From contig NZ_LT702999.1 of the NCBI RefSeq assembly GCF_900149685.1, positions 1,612,001-1,676,000 on the forward strand: a stretch of DNA of 64,000 nucleotides, read 5' to 3'. The stretch is from Erythrobacter sp. Alg231-14 (GTDB taxonomy: Bacteria; Pseudomonadota; Alphaproteobacteria; Sphingomonadales; Sphingomonadaceae). Numbering within the stretch: position 1 is the stretch's first letter; the number at the start of each line of letters is the position of its first letter. This document shows, one piece after another, positions 57,743 through 64,000 of this stretch. Made by a program: the position numbers and the translations under genes. The notes below the pieces were generated by a model. The model had not been told where the DNA came from. It made no database searches and saw only the letters and a list, made by a program, of their open reading frames with translations.

Positions 57743-60112
57743 TTAACCGCCAGAGCGGCTGGCTTCGGCTTGATCAACAACGCTTTCGTCCCAAGTCACC
57801 TGAGTTTGGGTTTGTGGGTTGAAACGGGTGTTCGCGTAGGATGCTGCCTCAGCCGCGGCGATTTCTTCGGCGGTCAAAAACTCGCTTGGCTCCAACGCAA
57901 AGACGTCGATGCCGCGCGTGATCTCTGTCCCGTAGACACGGCCATTGTACCAATAAGAGGACCAAAACCCGCCAACGACCAATTGTTCATCGCTGATAGG
58001 TCCGCGATCAAAGAATGCGATTTCCTGTGGGGCGGAACTGTCCGTGAAATCCATCACGCTAATCCCGCCTTGATACCAAGACTGCACAAACAGATCGCGA
58101 CCTGGAACAGGAATGATGGAACCGTTATGCGCGACGCAGTTCTCATCTTCGCTTTGCGGTCCAGGCATCTTGTAGTGACTGCGGAATTCCAACTTGCCAT
58201 CGACAATGTCGTAAATCGCGTTGGCACCCCAGGTCATTGGGTCCGATGCCTTACAACGCGGACGACCGCCGCCGCCCCATTCATCCGTGAAGATGACTTT
58301 GGTGCCGTCATTGTTGAAGGTTGCGGAATGCCAATAGGCAAAGCCTTTGTCGAACACCGCATCGATGCGAACCGGGTTCATCGGGTCGGAAATGTCCATC
58401 AAGATGCCGTTGCCTGAACACGCACCTGCGGCGAGGTTAAGGCTCGGGAAAACAGTGATATCGTGGCATTGATTGGTCTGACGGGTGTCTTGTGTACCCT
58501 CGCCGCTATCGCCACCTTCCCATAGGCCTGCAATCTCGCCGGTCTCGCTGTCTGCGAAGACGCGGGGGCTGCTGATGATCCGTGACATCGATGGATCTGC
58601 CAACGGAATTTCAATCACATCAATGCTGAACAAAGCGGTGCGAGAATCGGATGGATTGCCAATGCAACGCGCCAGTTCTTCTGTTTCACGGACGCGCGAC
58701 GTGCCCGAATTGTAGACGATGATCTTTTCGTCATTCGCGCTAACGATCGAATGCGTGTGACTACCGCGGCATGTTTGCACCTGACCGACCTGACGCACAC
58801 CGGTTAGATCCGAAATGTCAAAAACACGCAGCCCCCGGAACCGCTCTTCGCTGACTTCGCCTTCTACTCCTTGAAGACCGCAATCGACGCGCCCCCGCGT
58901 TTGCTCAACGCTCATCACAAGGATATCGCCCACGACCGAAACGTCGCCTTGGCCACCGGGGCACACGACCGAACTCATCAGAGTTGGCGCGCCGTCATCG
59001 CCCAGCTTGTAGATGTTGAAGCCGTGATAATTGCCGGCCACCATAATATCGTCAAAAAACGCCATATCGGTGTTGGCAAAATCGAGCAGCGGAGAACGCT
59101 CCGCAAATTGCGTCAAGCTTTCCTCTTCCTCTGGTGGGGTCGCTTCCTCTTCGCTGGCAGCTTCGTCCGAAACGTCGGCGGTTTCCTCTTCTGCTTCTGT
59201 ACCATCAGATTCTTCATCTTCGCGCGGCGGAACAACCGCACGCAAATCGGAAGGGTTTTCAGGATCAAAGAACCCGGCGGGTTTGCGCAGGGATGCCACA
59301 TGGCGCAGATTCATGATCGCTTCGCCCGCATCACCAAAGCCAGCGGCAAGATTGGCACGCGGATCGGCAGAAAGGCTGGCCAAGATCGCATCCATCCGAT
59401 CAATCTCGGTTGATTGATCGTTGTCGATATCGCCCACGAAACGGAAAAGGATAGGATCGGCAGCGCTGCCGGGCTGGCGCAGCAATTCTTCCGTCATATC
59501 AAGAGCGCCCTCATGATGGGCGATCATCAATGTGAGGAAAAGGCGGTCAAATTCCGTGCCCTGAGCTGCGGCCAATGCGGCCATTTGTTCGGGGCTGGCC
59601 ATCCCTGACATTGTCGAATGATCCACGGTCGAGTGGTCCATCGTATGACCCGAATGGTCACCCATGTTGTGACCTTCATGCCCGTCCATTCCGGTCATAA
59701 CGGTCTGTTCGCCGCGCTCAGCCAGCCATGCGTTCATGAATTCAATTTCATCCGCTTGGCTAGACAGGATGCGGCCCGAAATCGTCACCACTTCTTCGTT
59801 GTTGGTGCGGTCTTCAACCAACTTCGACATATCGACCGCCTGTTGATGATGGACGATCATGCCTTGCATGAACCGGACGTCGGCATCGGTGTAGCTGACT
59901 TTTGCAAGCTGGGTCGCTTCGTCCGCACTCAGGGTGCGGCTGTCTTGGCCTGGGGCGCCCGGCTGAACAATTGGAGCGCTTTGCGCCATAGCGATGCTGG
60001 ATCCACCCAAAAGCAGTGCAGTGAACACTGCGGTGCGCGATGCTGCGACTTTAAGTGATGTGCGTGATGTCGCCCGCGCGCCAATCGATTGGCCAAAGCT
60101 CTTAATGGTCAT
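57743..60112 (-). CDS. DUF305-LVIVD fusion protein, secreted
   Basis: A 789-residue protein. A signal peptide lies near residues 20-45 (after an extended basic N-terminus). Residues 65-250 hold a DUF305 four-helix region with MQGMIVHHQQAVDMSKL and LMIAHHEGALDMTEELL. A His/Met-rich stretch (HEGHNMGDHSGHTMDHSTVD) lies between. After a Glu-rich linker comes an LVIVD-type beta-propeller (GLRVFDISDLTGVRQVGQVQ, GISVMDFTDSSAPQEIAFFD). His and Met residues suggest copper or other metal handling. The function is not established. Confidence 0.85.
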   Translation of the reverse strand: MTIKSFGQSIGARATSRTSLKVAASRTAVFTALLLGGSSIAMAQSAPIVQPGAPGQDSRTLSADEATQLAKVSYTDADVRFMQGMIVHHQQAVDMSKLVEDRTNNEEVVTISGRILSSQADEIEFMNAWLAERGEQTVMTGMDGHEGHNMGDHSGHTMDHSTVDHSTMSGMASPEQMAALAAAQGTEFDRLFLTLMIAHHEGALDMTEELLRQPGSAADPILFRFVGDIDNDQSTEIDRMDAILASLSADPRANLAAGFGDAGEAIMNLRHVASLRKPAGFFDPENPSDLRAVVPPREDEESDGTEAEEETADVSDEAASEEEATPPEEEESLTQFAERSPLLDFANTDMAFFDDIMVAGNYHGFNIYKLGDDGAPTLMSSVVCPGGQGDVSVVGDILVMSVEQTRGRVDCGLQGVEGEVSEERFRGLRVFDISDLTGVRQVGQVQTCRGSHTHSIVSANDEKIIVYNSGTSRVRETEELARCIGNPSDSRTALFSIDVIEIPLADPSMSRIISSPRVFADSETGEIAGLWEGGDSGEGTQDTRQTNQCHDITVFPSLNLAAGACSGNGILMDISDPMNPVRIDAVFDKGFAYWHSATFNNDGTKVIFTDEWGGGGRPRCKASDPMTWGANAIYDIVDGKLEFRSHYKMPGPQSEDENCVAHNGSIIPVPGRDLFVQSWYQGGISVMDFTDSSAPQEIAFFDRGPISDEQLVVGGFWSSYWYNGRVYGTEITRGIDVFALEPSEFLTAEEIAAAEAASYANTRFNPQTQTQVTWDESVVDQAEASRSGG

Positions 60113-60402
60113 GTCAGTCCCCGATATGTAAGAATATACTGGCCCTGTCTGACGGACTGAAAATCACAGTCAAGGCCCAGTCAGCCGGGGCCGCGCCATG
60201 GCAGAGAGTTTGCTCGACGAAATGCTGACTTTGCCCTTCTAAATGCATGAGCGACCAAAAAAGCGATGCCTTTTTGCGCGTCGGTCGCGCACGCCGCACA
60301 CTTCACCGCACACGACGAATCGAACGCTTGTCGCGGCGAATCACCCAGACGTAGACTGAGTTGTTAAGTCAGCGCTAACCCTACGTAGAGTATCTGATCC
60401 TG

Positions 60403-61443
60403 ATGGCCCCCACGCAACGATCTTCCATCTTCGCCCCAATCACGGCAATCGCGCTGTGTTTTTTGGTTGCCCTTACCGTCCCAGCCGCAGCGCAAACGAA
60501 CGAGCTTCAAGCAAGTTTCGACAGCGCGTTTGGCACCGAGATGCGGTCGCCCGAAACGTTTGAGGCAATTTACGCCAACAGCTTTGAGCAGCGTATCGCA
60601 GAATTGGCCGATGGAGATGACGGGCGCATTGGTGTCGCCGCCATGGACCTGGCGACCGGCGAACAGATCATGGTCTTGGGCGATCAATTGTTCCCCATGG
60701 CGTCGACAAGCAAGATTGCGGTTGCCGCGACCTATCTCGAAATGGTCGAACAGGGGCGCTATTCTTTAACGTCGGAATTCCCCCTTTTGATCCGCGTTCG
60801 ATCGCCGAAATTTTCTTCCCCGGCCGCGCCCGTGCGCGAGGGTGAATATATGCCGGCCATTGATCTGATTGAAATCATGATCACACGGTCCAGCAATCCT
60901 GCCACCGACGCATTGCTAGCCGCTGTTGGCGGCCCGCAAGCGGTGAATGCATGGATGCGCCGCCAAGGCATCAACGATTTTTCCATTGATCGCGACATCG
61001 CCACATTGGTGCGTGATGACGGCGAATATGACCCAGCCAACTGGATCGACCCCCGCGATGCGGCCACGCCGCGCGCCATGGTTCGATTGCTGCAAGGCCT
61101 TTATCGCGGTGACTTCCTTTCCGATCAAAGCCGTCAGATTCTTTTGGGTTCGATGAGCCGTACAACCACCGGACGTCGCCGTATTGTGGCCAACATGCCA
61201 AGCGAGGCCCGGGTCAGTCACAAGACCGGATCGCTCAACAACACATCAAGCGATATTGGGATCATCGAATCCCCCGATGGGCGCGCCATTGCAGTTGCCA
61301 TTTACGTAACCGGTCAGGGATCCCGTCTCGCACGGGAACGCCGCATCGCCGCCATTGCGCGGGGATTGTACGATGGCTTCAACGCGCGTGCGCAGCAAAA
61401 CCCAAACCGCAATTGGACAAGCTCCCCGCGCACCGGCGGCTAA
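60403..61443 (+). CDS. Class A beta-lactamase-like serine hydrolase
   Basis: A 346-residue secreted protein with signal peptide ending PAAAQ. The S-x-x-K motif is ASTSK (Ser101, Lys104), SSN stands in the SDN position (TRSSNPATDALL), and KTG is at Lys274 (SHKTGSLNN). The omega-loop region reads IDRDIATLV where active class A enzymes have DRWExxLN, so the deacylating Glu and Asn are missing. It may be a weak beta-lactamase, a penicillin-binding or another hydrolase. Confidence 0.85.
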   Translation: MAPTQRSSIFAPITAIALCFLVALTVPAAAQTNELQASFDSAFGTEMRSPETFEAIYANSFEQRIAELADGDDGRIGVAAMDLATGEQIMVLGDQLFPMASTSKIAVAATYLEMVEQGRYSLTSEFPLLIRVRSPKFSSPAAPVREGEYMPAIDLIEIMITRSSNPATDALLAAVGGPQAVNAWMRRQGINDFSIDRDIATLVRDDGEYDPANWIDPRDAATPRAMVRLLQGLYRGDFLSDQSRQILLGSMSRTTTGRRRIVANMPSEARVSHKTGSLNNTSSDIGIIESPDGRAIAVAIYVTGQGSRLARERRIAAIARGLYDGFNARAQQNPNRNWTSSPRTGG

Positions 61444-61461
61444 ATTCGTTCGATCAAGGCA

Positions 61462-61493
61462 AAGAAAAAGGGCGGCGCCTTTCGGCACCGCCC
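61462..61493 (-). terminator. Rho-independent terminator after the Ala-rich lipoprotein gene
   Basis: GGGCGGCGCC/GGCACCGCCC stem with a four-base loop. On the minus strand it continues into TTTTTCTTT. It lies between convergent genes and may also act on the plus strand, where the tract is weaker. Confidence 0.8.
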
Positions 61494-61536
61494 CTTCTAT
61501 AGCTTACCCGCTTAAACAAGCGGATGGATCAAGCGA

Positions 61537-61881
61537 TTACTCGCCTTCAACCATTGCTTCAGCTTGAGCAGCAGCGTCTTCAGCCAATTCAGCAACGCTT
61601 GCGCCGGCATCGCCAGCAGCTTCAACAGTTGCGTCCGCGGCGCCTTCAACGGCGTCAGTTGCGTCGCCAGCAGCTTCGGTAGTCGCGTCAACAGCGTCAC
61701 CAGCGGCTTCGGTTGTTGCGTCTGCAGCGCCTTCAACAGCTTCGCCAGCTGCGTTTACAGCGGAATCAGCACCTTCAACCATTGCGTCTGTGCCTTCGCT
61801 AACCGCGTCGGCGGTTTCGCCGCAAGCAGCGAGACCCAAAGCAGAAGTTGCAACAGCAGCGGCAAGAACGATCTTACGCAT
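61537..61881 (-). CDS. Ala-rich repeat lipoprotein
   Basis: A 114-residue protein with lipobox LAAC (MRKIVLAAAVATSALGLAAC). The mature part is a run of acidic Ala-rich units such as AADATTEAAGDAVDATTEAA, with roughly 11-residue periodicity. The pattern predicts amphipathic helix or coiled coil, like Lpp- or LEA-type proteins. The internal DNA repeats could vary in number between strains. Probably outer-membrane anchored. Confidence 0.8.
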   Translation of the reverse strand: MRKIVLAAAVATSALGLAACGETADAVSEGTDAMVEGADSAVNAAGEAVEGAADATTEAAGDAVDATTEAAGDATDAVEGAADATVEAAGDAGASVAELAEDAAAQAEAMVEGE

Positions 61882-61977
61882 AAAAAATTTCCTTATTCAG
61901 CAAGTGAACTCAGGCGCGGCCCATTCTCAAGCTCGCGCCAAAGTCGGCTTTGACCCCCGACTTCACGGTCATAAATA

Positions 61978-62033
61978 ATGGCCGAATTGTGGCATTGCAA
62001 GTAAAATGAGGTATCTTGCCACATTTAGGCCAT
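61978..62033. promoter_or_regulatory. Nested dyad upstream of polA
   Basis: ATGGCC-N5-GTGGCA-N22-TGCCAC-N5-GGCCAT: two pairs of perfect 6-bp arms share one centre. It lies in the 311-bp gap between the lipoprotein start and polA. It could be an operator for either gene or a structured RNA; nothing else is evident in the gap. Confidence 0.5.
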
Positions 62034-62192
62034 ATTTGCGCCACGTTTCACCGCAGAATTGTGGCGACGCCTGCAGCAGAACAGATTCCCGCTCGGACCC
62101 AATGGTCGGCCACCTTCAGCAGAATCACAATGCCCACATGAAGCACGCTCGCCTGCTTTGCAGTGGCTGCGGGGCGATGCTAGCAGACAAGC

Positions 62193-64000
62193 ATGTCCAC
62201 AGATCAACAGCACCTCTATCTTGTCGATGGCTCGTCGTATATTTTTCGGGCCTATCATCGACTGCCCCCTCTCACCAATCCCGAAGGGACACCAGTCGGC
62301 GCGGTCTATGGGTATACGACGATGCTCTGGAAGCTCGCCGATGATCTCAATGCGGCAGATGGCCCCACCCATCTTGCAGTAATCCTAGACAAAAGCTCAC
62401 ACAGTTTTCGAAACGACATCTATCCCGAATACAAAGCGAACCGGCCCCCTGCGCCCGAAGATTTGCGGCCGCAATTTCCGCTGATACGCGATGCAACCCG
62501 TGCATTCAGTTTGCCATGCATTGAGGAAGAAGGGCTCGAGGCGGACGACATCATCGCGTCCTACGCTCGAGAGGCCCAGCGTCAGGGCTGGAATGTGACC
62601 ATCGTCTCTAGCGACAAAGATTTGATGCAATTGATCGGCGAAATTGACGGGCCGCACGGTCCGGCTCGTATCGACATGCTCGACACGATGAAAAGCGCGC
62701 GCATTTATGTCGATGAAGTTCACGAGAAATTCGGTGTTCCGCCAGAATTGGTCGGCGATGTGCTCGCCCTGATGGGCGATACGGCTGATAACATTCCCGG
62801 CATTTATGGCGTGGGTCCAAAAACAGCGAGCAAGCTGATCGCGGAACACGGATCGCTAACCGCCGCGCTGGATCAGGCGCCGGAGATGAAGAAATCCAAG
62901 CTGAAAGAGCGCCTGCTTGAAGGACGCGACGACGCAGAGATGTCGCGTGTTTTGGTGACGCTTAAAGAAGATTGCGAATTGCCCATTGCCATTGGCGATA
63001 TGCTCATTGAGAAAATTCCCGAGGAGCCGCTCGCCAGCTTCCTTCAAACTCACGGCTTCACATCACTCTTGCGGCGGTTGGGTGCGGGAACCGGCAGTCC
63101 GGAACGACCCAACGATCTCAACCCGGCGAAGGCAGAGAAAGCCGGAGACGATGGCGATGGCACAGACGGCAATCGACAGAATGTGATCGACATGCCGAGC
63201 GTCGATCGCAGCGCCTATGAGACTGTGCAGACATTGGACCGCCTGAACCATTGGATCGCGCGATCAGTGGCGGCAAGGGTTGTGGCGGTGGATACCGAAA
63301 CGTCGTCGTTGGATTCCATGCAAGCGGATTTGGTCGGCATCAGCCTAGCACTGGGACCCAACGATGCGTGCTATATTCCGCTAGCCCATGGCGGAACTGA
63401 CCTGCTGTCAGAAACACCGGTGCAAATCCCAACAAGCGAAGCGCTGGAAGCGTTGAGACCTTTGTTCGAAGATGACAGCGTTTTGAAGGTTTTCCAGAAC
63501 GGAAAATACGACCTGAATGTGCTTGCCCGTTACAATTGCACCGTCACCCCAATCGAAGACACGATGGTTATAAGTTTCGACCTGGATGCTGGCCGAGGCG
63601 AAGGCATGGGCGGGCATGGGATGGACGATTTGTCCGTTCGCCATCTCGGCCACACACCTTTGTCGTTCAAAGAGGTCTGTGGAACCGGAAAAAAAGCCAT
63701 TCCATTTGGCGAAGTGCAGCTGGATCGAGCAACCGAGTACGCCGCCGAGGATGCCGACGTCACATGGCGGTTGTATCAGCATTTAAAGCCACGCTTAGCA
63801 ACCGAAGGCGGTTCCAAAGTGTATGAACGAGTGGATCGCCCCTTGATTCCCGTTGTCGCAGGGATGGAGCGCGAGGGGATCAAAGTCGATCGCGCGCGAT
63901 TGGCCAAATTGTCGGAAGAATTTGCCACTCAAACCGCCGCTTTGGAAAAAGAAATTCACGTCATCGCTGGTGAAGATTTTGCAGTAGGCAGCCCCAAGCA
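62193..64000 (+). CDS. polA: DNA polymerase I (partial, C-terminus off window)
   Basis: It starts at ATG 62193 (MSTDQQHLYLVDGSSYIFRA). The 5' nuclease domain (YPEYKANRPPAPEDLR, EADDIIASYAR, GDTADNIPGIYGVGPKTAS) is followed by a 3'-5' exonuclease-like domain with VVAVDTETSSLDSMQADLVG, which keeps the D-x-E motif, so proofreading is likely retained. The window ends before the polymerase domain. It fills gaps during repair and Okazaki-fragment processing. Confidence 0.96.
   Translation, partial: MSTDQQHLYLVDGSSYIFRAYHRLPPLTNPEGTPVGAVYGYTTMLWKLADDLNAADGPTHLAVILDKSSHSFRNDIYPEYKANRPPAPEDLRPQFPLIRDATRAFSLPCIEEEGLEADDIIASYAREAQRQGWNVTIVSSDKDLMQLIGEIDGPHGPARIDMLDTMKSARIYVDEVHEKFGVPPELVGDVLALMGDTADNIPGIYGVGPKTASKLIAEHGSLTAALDQAPEMKKSKLKERLLEGRDDAEMSRVLVTLKEDCELPIAIGDMLIEKIPEEPLASFLQTHGFTSLLRRLGAGTGSPERPNDLNPAKAEKAGDDGDGTDGNRQNVIDMPSVDRSAYETVQTLDRLNHWIARSVAARVVAVDTETSSLDSMQADLVGISLALGPNDACYIPLAHGGTDLLSETPVQIPTSEALEALRPLFEDDSVLKVFQNGKYDLNVLARYNCTVTPIEDTMVISFDLDAGRGEGMGGHGMDDLSVRHLGHTPLSFKEVCGTGKKAIPFGEVQLDRATEYAAEDADVTWRLYQHLKPRLATEGGSKVYERVDRPLIPVVAGMEREGIKVDRARLAKLSEEFATQTAALEKEIHVIAGEDFAVGSPK

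Overview
The window looks like a stretch of chromosome from an alphaproteobacterium, most likely Sphingomonadales near Erythrobacteraceae. This rests on gene content (a GapR/DUF2312 protein, DUF1244, a complex I NDUFA9-like reductase, many Erythrobacter-like proteins) and was not checked by any search. Both ends cut a gene: a nitroreductase on the left and DNA polymerase I on the right.

Layout. 1-1042: a nitroreductase divergent from an HxlR-type regulator. 1085-8547: a compact integrative element of about 7.4 kb. Its tyrosine integrase sits beside an intact tRNA-Leu(CAG), and a 20-bp copy of the tRNA 3' end marks the far side. Matching arm-type sites lie just inside both ends. The element also carries a serine recombinase, an HNH-like protein, a C4 zinc-finger protein, small membrane proteins, 57-bp repeats and two inverted copies of an 87-bp palindromic sequence. 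It has no recognisable capsid, conjugation or replication-initiator gene. 8813-27.8 kb: housekeeping genes, including a PQQ/haem alcohol dehydrogenase, a purU-purT purine/formate cluster, a degenerate GGDEF protein beside a PilZ-HTH fusion, aspartate kinase, ubiG, ruvC-yebC and gapR.

28.2-30.5 kb: a two-gene operon of a TIR-transmembrane-SH3 protein and a SLOG-like/class III nucleotide cyclase. It resembles cyclic-nucleotide immune signalling but does not match a described system exactly. 30.6-36.0 kb: pyruvate kinase, glutamyl-tRNA synthetase and envelope or unknown proteins. 36.2-44.8 kb: rpoB-rpoC on the minus strand, pointing away from rplJ-rplL (48.3-49.3 kb, plus strand), so the usual rplJL-rpoBC order is broken. 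Between them are a PRMT-like methyltransferase and a small membrane/regulator operon. 52.3-54.4 kb: groESL behind a CIRCE operator. 54.5-64 kb: a secreted-protein gene broken by loss of one GA unit, a DUF885 lipoprotein, a DUF305-LVIVD fusion, a beta-lactamase-like hydrolase without the usual omega-loop glutamate, an Ala-rich lipoprotein and polA.

The best candidates for new biology are the tRNA-Leu element with its unusual repeats and the TIR/SLOG-cyclase pair.
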